NCBI GenBank assembly: GCA_963820395.1
Contig: CAWGAE010000012.1
Span: forward strand, 248,001 to 312,000
Reading direction: 5' to 3'
Source: DATFVJ01 sp963820395
GTDB lineage: Bacteria; Actinomycetota; Actinomycetes; Streptosporangiales; Streptosporangiaceae
Length of the DNA stretch: 64,000 nucleotides
The position numbers and the translations under genes are program-made. Under the pieces are notes generated by a model. The model was not told the DNA's origin. It did no database searches and saw nothing but the letters and a program-made list of their open reading frames with translations. This document shows positions 1 through 7,987 of this stretch, piece by piece; position 1 is the stretch's first letter, and the number at the start of each line of letters is the position of its first letter.

Positions 1-289
1 CGACCACGAGCGCGAGCGCCTTGGTTCCGGTCGGCACGCCTGACCAGTGAATGGGAGGGCTCACGCCCTTGCCGAAGCAGGTGTATCGCTGCGGGATCAC
101 CCCCTGGTCACGGAACGCCATGCTGGTGACCGTGATGATCTGAGGTACGTCGAAGGAAACCGCATTCGTGCCACCGATCAGGCCGCAGCCTGCCGCCGAG
201 GCGCACATCACGGAGGTGGCGATAACGGCTGGACCGCGTGCGACGCCGGTGACGAGGCCGCGCCATGCGGGAATCCGGCGTCCAGTCAC
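1..289 (-). CDS. PEBP/YbhB-family lipoprotein, C-terminus cut by window edge
   Basis: Read on the minus strand from a GTG at 289, the frame is open to base 1. It starts with a signal peptide ending in a lipobox (S-A-A-G-C, Cys about residue 35). It then gives the conserved start of bacterial phosphatidylethanolamine-binding-like proteins: ITVTSMAF, then GVIPQRYTCFGKGVSPPIHW, then SGVPTGTKALALVV. The SPPxxWSGVPxGTKSLALVV pattern is the family hallmark. About the first third of the mature domain is present; the rest lies left of the window. It is probably an extracytoplasmic lipoprotein; the physiological ligand of bacterial members is mostly unknown. The start codon is uncertain because no good ribosome-binding site precedes the GTG. 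Confidence 0.85.
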   Translation of the reverse strand, partial: MTGRRIPAWRGLVTGVARGPAVIATSVMCASAAGCGLIGGTNAVSFDVPQIITVTSMAFRDQGVIPQRYTCFGKGVSPPIHWSGVPTGTKALALVV

Positions 290-729
290 CCGCCGATCGT
301 ACGCGGTTGCGGGGCTGGTCCCTGCCGGATTCCGGCGCGACTGCCTCGAGACGAACCGCTTCCAAGCTTGCGGCGGCCTGCGGGGCGCCCGCAGACGAGC
401 CCGGCGTCGATCCGTCTCGCAGCCGCATTCGGTCCACTTCGTGGTATCTGACGGCATCGCGGCCTGCGCAAGCCGTTAAAGAGCCCGAACGGCTGCCGCG
501 GGCAGAGCACGGGCACAACCCTGCAGGTTAACGGCTACGTCGGTTATGCCGACCATATCGATCATTTCGGCTGAGTTTAGCCGCGATAGCCGCGACACCG
601 GCCGTAGCCAGCGATTTTGACATGCGTATTTGATCCGCCTGAAAGTACTCTAAATGGAGTCATAAAAGCGGCCCGGATATCGAGGAAATCGCCCCCCCGC
701 CGCGAGAATTCCGACATCCTTAATCCATT
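290..729. other. Intergenic region, no gene supported
   Basis: This 440-bp gap separates the divergently transcribed PEBP lipoprotein gene and the membrane glycosyltransferase gene. Open frames here are short, arginine-rich and overlap one another on both strands, as expected by chance in GC-rich DNA. The last 150 bp (about 570-725) are less GC-rich and probably hold the promoter of the rightward gene. I see no clear -35/-10 pair, RNA gene or repeat. Confidence 0.5.
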
Positions 730-1980
730 GTGAGTTATTTGCTCGCTGCCAGTTCAGTGTTGTGCGCCGGCTTGGTGCTCTTCCTGCTTGCCCAGTGGCG
801 AAGCTGGCAACCCTCGCTGCCTGCGGCGCTTGCCGTCGGAGCGGCACTGCGCGGCGGCGTGTGGGCCGCGGCCGCGTCCCAGCCGTGGCAGCCGAAGGAT
901 TTCAGGCTTGACTTCGCCGCCGCCGGCGCCGCTGTGCTACATCACCACGATCCACTGCTGAGCGGCCGGCCACGTGGATGGCCGTTTTTGCCGACCATGG
1001 CATTCGTGCTCGCCGGCGAGCTCAAGCTCGGCCAGATGACGCATCTGCCGTGGCCGGTCGTCGGCCGTCTGGCACCTGTCGTGGCCGACCTGATCATAAT
1101 CCCGCTCATTGGCATGCTCGCGACCGACCGTGGCCCGTTGCGCAGGTTCCAGTACGCCTGCAATCCGCTCGTGATCCTCATCTGTGCGATGCATGGCCAA
1201 CTGGAACCCGAGGTGCTTGTGCTTTGTGTCGCCGCCCTCGTAATGGCGCGGTCACGCCAGAGCGAAGCCGCGGGGATACTCCTCGGCCTGTCCGCAGCGA
1301 TCGGGATCTGGTCGGCCCTGCTGGCGCCCGGGGTACTCCTGATGTTGCCGGGCTGGCGGAAACGGCTGCATTGCGCGTGCTGGGCGGCGAGCGTGCCTAT
1401 CGCCTTCCTGATCACCTCACCGCTCACCGTGGGCACGCCGGTCCGACTGCTGCCCACCGTGGTCCGCCGGATAGTCGGCGTACGCGCCTTCATCGGGGGA
1501 TGGGGCTGGACGGTGGCCCTGACCCACGGCAGATTGGAGCTGCTGAGCTCGGTAGGCACGCTCGGCATGGTGGCGCTGACGGTGGCGTTGCTCCTGGCGG
1601 CCTATTTGTGGCGGCACGCGGATCCGGTCGACCTGACCGTCGCGCTGCTGATCACGTTCCTGGTCGTGAGCCCGCGCGTCAGCGTCCAGTACCTCGTCTG
1701 GCCGATGCCGTTCCTCGCCGCCCGGACGACCAGGTTCGCGTTTCCGGCGACAATGGCGGCCTCCGTCTGGGACGGGATCAGTTACCTAGCCTTCGGCCTG
1801 CAACAGGGGCCGGCGTCGTGGCACCGTTACACGCTGGCCTATTGGTCGTGGGCTGTGATCCCCCTGCTGATTCTCGCCATGCCATGGGAACGCAGGCGTG
1901 GTGACCGTCGTGTTGCCCCGGTCCCCGTGGAGCCCGCTGCCGAGTCCGCCGCACATGGAGCAGCCGTCGGATCCGGGTAA
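730..1980 (+). CDS. GT-C type integral membrane glycosyltransferase (putative)
   Basis: A 416-residue, very hydrophobic protein with about ten predicted membrane helices. A central segment HGQLEPEVLVLCVAALVMAR followed by GILLGLSAAIGIWSALLAPG matches the pattern of polyprenyl-phosphate-sugar dependent GT-C glycosyltransferases, where a short HGQ motif precedes an amphipathic helix and a GLALG-type helix. It would act in the cytoplasmic membrane, adding a sugar to a lipid or cell-wall acceptor on the outer face. Donor and acceptor cannot be predicted. The start is a GTG with no visible Shine-Dalgarno, so the mRNA may be leaderless. It stands alone. The C-terminal 30 residues are Pro/Ala-rich and probably cytoplasmic. 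Confidence 0.6.
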   Translation: MSYLLAASSVLCAGLVLFLLAQWRSWQPSLPAALAVGAALRGGVWAAAASQPWQPKDFRLDFAAAGAAVLHHHDPLLSGRPRGWPFLPTMAFVLAGELKLGQMTHLPWPVVGRLAPVVADLIIIPLIGMLATDRGPLRRFQYACNPLVILICAMHGQLEPEVLVLCVAALVMARSRQSEAAGILLGLSAAIGIWSALLAPGVLLMLPGWRKRLHCACWAASVPIAFLITSPLTVGTPVRLLPTVVRRIVGVRAFIGGWGWTVALTHGRLELLSSVGTLGMVALTVALLLAAYLWRHADPVDLTVALLITFLVVSPRVSVQYLVWPMPFLAARTTRFAFPATMAASVWDGISYLAFGLQQGPASWHRYTLAYWSWAVIPLLILAMPWERRRGDRRVAPVPVEPAAESAAHGAAVGSG

Positions 1981-2234
1981 GGGACGCCAGCGGCGCGCTG
2001 CCGCCTAGGAGCGCCTACGTAAGAACGGACGGCGAGCGGCGCGAACACCACCACGATGCCGGGTGCCCAGAGCGGCGACTTCAGCGAGGCCGCTGGACCC
2101 GCACGTCTATCTCCTTGGCCAAGGGTTCCCTACGGGGAGCTTCGACCAGGCCGAAAACATCGAGCTGGAGCAGCGCATCAATGTCGACGGCGTGACGGAC
2201 GGTCTCGGTTAACGGTGAACTGCGGTGATTGTGT

Positions 2235-2384
2235 TCATTGCAATTCCGCGCCTATCTCTGCCCATACCACTTTCCCGCCCGGGTCTTGCGGGAAGTGCCA
2301 GTTCCACAGCGTGCTGATGGTTTCCACCAGCAGCAGTCCACGGCCATTTCCGGCGTCGTTGCGCGAGTTCATCCGCATGGGGTT
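2235..2384 (-). pseudogene. 3' remnant of an anti-sigma-factor-like ATPase (HATPase_c_2)
   Basis: The last ~48 codons of a frame that enters from an IS66 transposase fragment. The tail contains NGRGLLLVETISTLWNW and then GGKVVWAEIG. This is the G-box and C-terminal end typical of RsbW/SpoIIAB-like ATP-binding regulators that abound in actinomycetes (GRGLLLVEAL...GKTVWAEL). The matching N-terminal part lies beyond the IS66 fragment at 3396-3602, in the same orientation. The two pieces were therefore once one gene, now split. The stop codon here ends a chimeric transposase/ATPase reading frame. No function is expected. Confidence 0.75.
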
Positions 2385-3395
2385 CCCGGCCCCGCGCGCC
2401 TGGCAGGCGTGGCCATTGGCCTGCAGCAGCAAGTCCGCCATGGCCGAGGCCCAGCGCTGCTGGGCCGGAACGAAGTCGTAGATGTCTTTAAGATCACGAA
2501 GCAGGTGGGCTCCGCACCAGGCGTGCAGCGCGCCGGTCAGATGCGAGTAGCCGGCGTACCCGTCACGCATCAGCACGCCGGTGTATCCGGGCAGCACCCC
2601 GCCGGCGTCGATGTCGCCGGCGGACTGCCCGGCCACGTGCAGGCAGGTCAGGTAGCGGGTGCAGGCCACGTGCACGTACGTCAGGCTCTTCGCGGCCCGG
2701 GCGGGGGTCTCGTCGGCGTTCAGCGCCGGGGCGGTGCGCAGCAGCGCCCGGACGTGCTCCATGAACGGCGCCAGCGCGGCGGCGGCGCGGCCGCGGATCC
2801 CGGCCATCCACCCGGTGGAGACCTTGATCCCCGCCATCTGGCGCAGCAGCAGCGCGGCCCGCAGCACCGGCACGTGATGCCCGCAGACCAGGTTCGCCGC
2901 CTGCGCCCGGGTCTCCGGCCCGTACACCACCCGGCTGGTCACATCCGCCGGGACCTGCCCGGCGCTGGCCGCCTGACAGCACGGGCACACCTTGGTGATC
3001 CTGCGGTACTCGATGATGTACGGCGGGGGCGGCGGGGTGATGTCCCATCGCTGCCGGCGCTTGGTGCGCACCGCCGGCTCCCCGGTCAGGTCCCGCCCGC
3101 ACCGCCCACATCCCGCGGGCGCGCACTCAATGGTCTCATCCGGGTCATCCGCCAGCCCTAACGTCCTGCCCGGCGCGCCGGGCTGCTTGCCGGGCTGCCG
3201 CCCGGTCTTCTCCCGCAGCGACCGGTCCTTGCTCTTCTTCGTGTACGGGCTATCCGACGACGGCGGCTTCGAGGAACTGGAGGAGTCGCGCCCTAGCCTG
3301 CGCTCTAGCTGCGCGATCCGGTCCGCCTGCCCGGCGATCGTCCCCGCCTGCCGGGCGATCACCGCATCCCTGGCTTCCAGCTCGCGCCGGCGGCC
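2385..3395 (-). mobile_element. IS66-family transposase (TnpC) fragment inserted in an ATPase gene
   Basis: The minus-strand frame (open 3428-2235) encodes an IS66 TnpC N-terminal two-thirds. It has a coiled coil (about residues 15-45), the SSSSSKPPSSD basic linker, a zinc-finger region (CAPAGCGRCGRDL and VCPCCQAA), and the first two catalytic acidic positions in NADETPARAA and MRDGYAGYSH. The downstream region that carries the catalytic Glu is gone; after DLLLQAN the frame runs straight into host ATPase sequence. The companion genes tnpA and tnpB and recognisable terminal inverted repeats are absent, so it cannot move by itself. The apparent start codon at 3428 lies in host-derived sequence. 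Orientation equals that of the disrupted gene. Both junctions (about 3395 and 2384) are estimates, good to perhaps 20 bp. Confidence 0.8.
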
Positions 3396-3602
3396 GCAGG
3401 CTGGAATCCCACCCAAGGATGCGCACACGCCACCTGTCAGAAAGCAGCCACAGCCGTACCAGGGTGCAGAGTTCCACCGCGCGGGTCGCCTGCAAGGCGT
3501 TGGTCAGCATTCCGAAACCACGAGTTCAGCGGCCTCGCTGAAATCGGTCAGTTTCCATTCCCACAGCAATTGCTGCACGCGCACAGGTTGCGCCCACGTC
3601 AC
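3396..3602 (-). pseudogene. 5' remnant of an anti-sigma-factor-like ATPase, frameshifted
   Basis: A GTG at 3602, only 2 nt past the stop of the upstream membrane-protein gene, opens a frame reading WEWKLTDFSEAAELVVSE and then hitting a stop. One base out of phase it continues MLTNALQATRAVE...VRLWLLSDRWRVRILGWDSS. Joined, this is the N-box half of an HATPase_c_2 domain (ELVTNAVxA...VRLRLxxDRxxVxIEVWD). One missing base near 3510 explains the frame break (GAATGCTGACC where GAACTGCTGACC would be expected). After LRPP the sequence changes to IS66. The 3' half of the gene is at 2235-2384. Spacing suggests it was translationally coupled to the upstream membrane protein. Confidence 0.75.
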
Positions 3603-3604
3603 CG

Positions 3605-4630
3605 TCAGCGACGTCCGGCGACTAGTTTGGCGCTCATTTTGATCGCCTTGACCGCGCCCGTCGCACCTGCTTGCAACGTGAACCCGAGAGTTAGCACGAA
3701 TATGCCCGGGATAAAGAGTGTGTGCGAACCGAGCATGAGGATCCCGATGCGACCTAGGAGGTACGGGGGGGTGCAGACCACCGCTCCGATCGCCCCGCCC
3801 ACGACGGTCGCGGTCATCTTGTCTCGTTTCGAATAGGTGGCCTTCATACCGACGAGTCGCGACGGCACGGCGACGTAGCAGACCATCATCACGGCGATGA
3901 CGATGCTCAGCGAGACCGCGAACCACCAGATACCCCAGCGGGTGAAGACCATGGTCGATAACCCGAGAAACAAGCCGACGACCGCACCCGACCCCAGGAC
4001 AACCGCGAGATGTGAACGGGCCTCGGCGAAGGCCGGGCGGATCTTCAGCGGACGCGGTCTCACGATCGCGAAAGCGAAGACAGCGTTCAGGAAGAAGCTA
4101 GCCGCAGTGATCGCGGAGATGGCGAGAACGATCGGGATGAGGACCGGGCCGCGCAGGACGAGCAAGGTCTTGCCATGGAGCAGATGGGCTTTCAGGTCCA
4201 GCATGGCGGCCCAGATCCACATCGCTGGGAGCACCTGGACCAGGGTGAGCCGCCAGTTCGAGAACAGCAGCTTCAGTCCTTCCAAAAGCATGGCGACGGC
4301 ACCGACGACAAGGGCGAGCGGAGCCAGAAAACGGTGCGAGCGGCTTAGCTGGAGAATTGCGTCCTCGACGGTCGAATTGTCACCGTCACGGAGGGCCAGG
4401 ATCAGCCGCCCGACCTTGGCTCGCAAGGTGGCCCGGTGCGATGGCGACGCCTCGCCGCCGGGCCCGGGCGCCGCGGAATGCTCCACAGCATGGCCATCAA
4501 ATCTCGAGGTCGCATGGCCATCAGCGTTCGAAATCGCAGCCTGCTCGTGTGCATCCCTTTCGATGGCCACTGCGGGACACCCCTTCGCGTGCAGCCGATT
4601 CGCGTGCAGCCGACCTGGTGCTGGACCCAC
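3605..4630 (-). CDS. Multi-pass membrane protein of unknown function
   Basis: A 341-residue frame with about 65 hydrophilic N-terminal residues and then about six hydrophobic segments (for example PLALVVGAVAMLLEGL, VLIPIVLAISAITAASFF, VLGSGAVVGLFLGLSTMVF, ALIVIAVMMVC-like and AVVCTPPYLLGRIGILML). The C-terminus GATGAVKAIKMSAKLVAGRR is basic, so probably cytoplasmic. No catalytic motif was recognised. The true start may lie inside the N-terminal region, which has repeated LHAN/LHAK and DGHA motifs and no convincing ribosome-binding site. It precedes the broken anti-sigma-like ATPase by 2 nt, so the pair probably formed an operon, perhaps sensing something at the membrane (inference). Confidence 0.6.
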   Translation of the reverse strand: MGPAPGRLHANRLHAKGCPAVAIERDAHEQAAISNADGHATSRFDGHAVEHSAAPGPGGEASPSHRATLRAKVGRLILALRDGDNSTVEDAILQLSRSHRFLAPLALVVGAVAMLLEGLKLLFSNWRLTLVQVLPAMWIWAAMLDLKAHLLHGKTLLVLRGPVLIPIVLAISAITAASFFLNAVFAFAIVRPRPLKIRPAFAEARSHLAVVLGSGAVVGLFLGLSTMVFTRWGIWWFAVSLSIVIAVMMVCYVAVPSRLVGMKATYSKRDKMTATVVGGAIGAVVCTPPYLLGRIGILMLGSHTLFIPGIFVLTLGFTLQAGATGAVKAIKMSAKLVAGRR

Positions 4631-4773
4631 GTCCGCCTGGCGGAGCGAGCCGCCGCATCGCCTGTGGCAGCCACGTTCGCCTGTCCGCGCCCTCCGAGTC
4701 TAACCTTGATCATTCGTGCGCCCACAGGGCCGGATAGGGCTTCACTATCGAGTCGGCCAGTGGCGGTGGCTCG

Positions 4774-6033
4774 TCAGTCCTGGCGGCGCGAACTCCCAAA
4801 CATGATCTCGTCCCAGGTTGGGACCGACGAGCGGCGACTGCGGCCACCAGCCGCCTTCCGCGCGGAGCGGTCACGAGCCGGCGGCTCAGGTGGGGTTTCG
4901 GCCGCGGCTGGGTTCTCGTCAACGGCCGACGGCTCGCCCGCCGCCGCCGCTGGTGAATGCTGCGGCGTGTCTTGCCGCTGCGTTCCCGCGGCTGGCACCG
5001 GGGGTCGCCGCGGGGCTGGAGCGTGCGGCGCAGCCTGCCCGGGTCCGTGCGCTGCGGCCTGCCCGGGTCCGTGCGCTGCGGCCTGCCCGGGTCCGTGCGC
5101 TGCGGCCTGCCCGGGTCCGTGCGGCGCAGCGCGGCCGGCCGCCAGCGGTTCGGCCAGCCCGGCTGCCTGGGGCCGGTGCGTGCCTGACACCGGTGGCTGG
5201 AGCTGTGGCACGCCCGACGGGGATGGCTGCGGTTCTGGCGGCCGAGCGTTACGGCGGCCCTGGGCGGCAGCCTTGGCTTCGACGTCGCTGTCGGCCGCGT
5301 GCGCCGACTCGGACGCCGCTAGTGAAGCGAGCTCGGAGTCCGGCGCTACCGTCGGCCGCGGAACCGCCGGGTTGGATCGTGGCACGAAAGGTGTCACTGT
5401 TCCCCTGCCGCGAGTGGCGTGGTCGGGGTGCGCTATCAGACCTGCCGCCTCCAAGGCGTCCACGGGCAGTGAGAGCCGTGCGGCCTCGTCGTCCTCGGGC
5501 ATGGCGTGGCGCCTGCGTGGGTCGAATACCCACGCTGCCGTCCGCCGCTTAGCGCCCGTGCCGAAGGTCAGCTCGACGAGCCAGCTGCCGTCGCCGCGTT
5601 TGCGCGAGTCCCACTGCGCCTCTTCCGGATCGACGCCGAGATCTCGCAGGCGTTCGGTGACAATCTCACCGAGCTGCGGGCCCGGGCGCGGGTCTCCGGG
5701 AAGTCTGACCGAAGCAGCCTGCGCCTGCTGTGCCACGTAGGCACGCTCCGCCAGCACCGGTCCTTCGAACCAGCGCACCCGCTCGATTGGCACGCTGGCC
5801 GTGTCCGCGATCTGCTCGGCCGTCTCACCGGAGCGAATCCGGGCCTGGATCTCCTTGGGTCGCAAGGGACTCTCCACTTCGATCTCGTACTGGGCGAGCC
5901 TGGAGAACTGGCCGCGGACCACAGCCCGCAGCCGCTCATCGTTCGGCAGGGTGAAGACCGTGGCCCGCCCCGGCTGGGCCAGGACGACGTAGGTGCCGTC
6001 CTCGCTCACCGCGACGAGGCGCAGTTCCTGCAT
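4774..6033 (-). CDS. sepH: SepH, cell-division (septation) protein, DUF3071
   Basis: The first ~165 residues (MQELRLVAVSEDGTYVVLA ... GSWLVELTFGTG...AAWVFDPRRRH) are the DUF3071 domain of actinobacterial SepH. It includes the short helix-turn-helix-like stretch EIQARIRSGETAEQIAD. In Streptomyces SepH binds FtsZ and promotes filament assembly at division sites. The rest is a long Pro/Ala/Gly-rich disordered tail ending in RRSSVPTWDEIMFGSSRRQD, a conserved C-terminal motif type. The ATG at 6033 is chosen because GGAAGGG sits 6 nt upstream and homologues begin MQELR; the frame is open to 6153 but that extension is repeat-derived. The tail holds a 24-bp tandem repeat. Confidence 0.95.
   Translation of the reverse strand: MQELRLVAVSEDGTYVVLAQPGRATVFTLPNDERLRAVVRGQFSRLAQYEIEVESPLRPKEIQARIRSGETAEQIADTASVPIERVRWFEGPVLAERAYVAQQAQAASVRLPGDPRPGPQLGEIVTERLRDLGVDPEEAQWDSRKRGDGSWLVELTFGTGAKRRTAAWVFDPRRRHAMPEDDEAARLSLPVDALEAAGLIAHPDHATRGRGTVTPFVPRSNPAVPRPTVAPDSELASLAASESAHAADSDVEAKAAAQGRRNARPPEPQPSPSGVPQLQPPVSGTHRPQAAGLAEPLAAGRAAPHGPGQAAAHGPGQAAAHGPGQAAAHGPGQAAPHAPAPRRPPVPAAGTQRQDTPQHSPAAAAGEPSAVDENPAAAETPPEPPARDRSARKAAGGRSRRSSVPTWDEIMFGSSRRQD
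5033..5130. repeat. 24-bp in-frame tandem repeat inside sepH (about 4 copies)
   Basis: The unit GCCTGCCCGGGTCCGTGCGC plus TGCG repeats about four times almost without change. On the coding (minus) strand it encodes an 8-residue unit GPGQAAAH, at about SepH residues 301-334 in the disordered tail. Near-identity of the copies indicates recent expansion. Copy number is likely to vary between strains. Confidence 0.9.
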
Positions 6034-6044
6034 CGGCGTCCCTT

Positions 6045-6260
6045 CCGCGCTGCCGGGCCGTACCGGGCTGAATCTGCTGCTGGGCCGTTCCGGCTGTACT
6101 CCGCTCCCGGGCCGTTCCGGCTGTAATTGCCTTTCCGTGAGTCCCGGTTGCAACTCTCCTTCCGTACCGTCCCGGCTGTAACTGCCCTTCCGTGCCGTCC
6201 CGGCTGTAACTGCCCTTCCGCGCCGTTCCGGCCTGCCTGCTTCCGTGCCGGGCCGTCCCG
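6045..6260. repeat. Degenerate ~28-bp tandem repeats in the sepH upstream region
   Basis: At least six imperfect units with the core CCGTCCCGGCTGTAACTGCC followed by CTTCCGTG lie immediately upstream of the sepH start. The best two units, about 6162-6217, are almost identical. The unit length is not a multiple of three and it varies, so this is unlikely to be coding, although frames stay open by chance. It occupies the place where the sepH leader or promoter should be. Repeats of this sort can arise by slippage; any regulatory role is speculation. Confidence 0.75.
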
Positions 6261-6599
6261 TACCTGGTGCCGGGCCGTACCGGCACTCTATTCCGCCGCA
6301 CCTGCGTCAGGCGGCCCGCTGGCCGACCTGCGCCACCTTGCGGTGTATGTCTGTCGCCCCGGCCGTCCGGTGCCGATGCCACGCCTCCCCGTAGTTGAGT
6401 CTGTCCGGTCTATCGGGCACTGCGCCAGCACCTTGCCCGGCATGTCCCAACATCAGCGTGTGATCGTTATCGGTGGCGGCACGGGGCATCATCGCTGCGC
6501 CAGGCACCATGGATCGCACCGTGGAGCGCGCCGCGCAAAGCTGCGCCGGAGCCGCACGGATGAGGACGGATAACGAGAGACCAAGGCCGGGGCACCATG
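6261..6599. other. Intergenic region between sepH and an MFS gene
   Basis: About 340 bp without a supportable gene. Frames on both strands are short and Arg/Pro-rich. The MFS gene upstream on the same strand ends at 6600, so the region probably carries its terminator and the sepH promoter. No strong hairpin with a T-run was seen. Confidence 0.45.
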
Positions 6600-7886
6600 T
6601 CAGGTAACTGTTCCCGGGGTTCCGCCAGGTGTCCGGGCGAGCGGCGGGGGTGACCTCGCGGCTCCTGGCGGGCCGGCTGGTAGCCGCAGCGCGCGCGCCC
6701 CGAGCAGGCCGGACAGCGCGGCAAGGATGCCGCAGCCGAGGGCGAACGCGTATCCCCAGTGAGCGCCTCGTGCGTCGACGATGTGCCCGGCCACCGGCGG
6801 GCCAACCGCGAGGCCGATGCCGATCGAGGTGGATAGCCACGACATTCCCTCCGTCATCAGCTGCGGGGGCAACTTGTGCTCGACGATGCTGAACCCAGCG
6901 ATCAACGTCGGGGCGATCGACAGCCCGGAGAAGAAGATGACGACGGACAGGATGAGCAGGGTTGGGAGTGCCCACATCGGTGCGACGCCGAGCACTATCC
7001 CCCCGAGGGTGATCAGGAACCGGCGGTCAAGCGGAGCCCGCCACTGGCGTGCGCCGTACCAGAGGCCCCCCACCGCGCTACCCAGTGCATATGTGCCCAG
7101 AACCAGGCCCGCGAGTGGCTTGTGGCCCTGCTGCGACGCGAACGCGATCGTGCTCAGGTCGATTGCGCCGAACATCGCGCCGAGAAACACGTAGACTGTG
7201 GCCAGTGCGATCATGCCCGGCACCCTGATCGCGCTGCCCGGTTGTTCCCGCGGTTGCACGGGCGGCTCGGTCCGCCGCTGTGCCGCGAGCCATAGCGTGC
7301 CGGCCACGGCGAGTCCGCCCGCCGCGGCGACGCCCGCGACGGGGTACACCTCGGTGGCGAGGATGGTGACGATCACGGGCCCGGTGATGAAGATCAGCTC
7401 GTCGGCCACCGACTCGAGCGAGAACGCCGTATGCAGCAGCGGGGTGTCACCGACAAGGCAGCTCCATCGGGCACGCACCATTGAGCCGAGAGATGGCATC
7501 GTGCCGCCGAGTACGCCACCGGTGACGAACAGCGTCCACAGCGGTGCGCGCAGCACCGCGCACGTGATGAACGCCACGGCGCTGATGCCGAAGACAGCGG
7601 TGAGCGGGCGCAGCACGCGCGCCTGGCCGAACCGATCGGCCAGGCGGCCGAGCCGCGGTACGAGAATCGCGTAGCAGATCGCACCCGTGGCCGCGACTGT
7701 GCCAGCGGTGGCGTACTTCCCGGTCATCGCCGAGACGAGCAGCACGATGCCGAGGCCGAGCATGGACATCGGCATCCGGCCGACGAAACCCGCGGCAACC
7801 AGGCCCCGTGCGCCCGGCATCCGCAGCAGTCGCAGGTATGGGTTGCCGCGGCAGCCTTCTGGCACCGCGCGCCCGTTCTCTCTCAC
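6600..7886 (-). CDS. Major facilitator superfamily transporter
   Basis: About 428 residues and twelve hydrophobic segments, beginning LLRMPGARGLVAAGFVGRMPMSM. The loop between helices 2 and 3 carries a recognisable MFS motif A variant (RLGRLADRFGQARVLRP). This arrangement (RMPGARGFLAAGFVARLPxSM) is typical of a common actinobacterial putative drug/metabolite exporter group; the substrate is unknown. The frame is open to 8018, but a GTG at 7886 with GGGAGGAAG about 9 nt upstream is the best start. It is divergent from the lytic transglycosylase gene, with about 100 bp between them for two promoters. The C-terminal tail is Pro/Gly-rich. Confidence 0.8.
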   Translation of the reverse strand: MRENGRAVPEGCRGNPYLRLLRMPGARGLVAAGFVGRMPMSMLGLGIVLLVSAMTGKYATAGTVAATGAICYAILVPRLGRLADRFGQARVLRPLTAVFGISAVAFITCAVLRAPLWTLFVTGGVLGGTMPSLGSMVRARWSCLVGDTPLLHTAFSLESVADELIFITGPVIVTILATEVYPVAGVAAAGGLAVAGTLWLAAQRRTEPPVQPREQPGSAIRVPGMIALATVYVFLGAMFGAIDLSTIAFASQQGHKPLAGLVLGTYALGSAVGGLWYGARQWRAPLDRRFLITLGGIVLGVAPMWALPTLLILSVVIFFSGLSIAPTLIAGFSIVEHKLPPQLMTEGMSWLSTSIGIGLAVGPPVAGHIVDARGAHWGYAFALGCGILAALSGLLGARALRLPAGPPGAARSPPPLARTPGGTPGTVT

Positions 7887-7987
7887 GATGCAGCTTCCTC
7901 CCATTCCTGACGGTACGGGGCGCAGCAAGCCGTGCTGGTTGATCACCTGGCTGCCGGGTGGCGGCAAGGGCTTATCGTTGTTCTGCC

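Noticed and set aside
108..518. Long minus-strand open frame with Arg-rich translation
   Set aside because: It overlaps, in another frame, the PEBP lipoprotein gene that has clear family motifs; its composition is that of a GC-rich antisense or shadow frame.
942..1568. Open frames antisense to the GT-C glycosyltransferase
   Set aside because: No domain-like content; shadows of a strongly GC3-biased gene.
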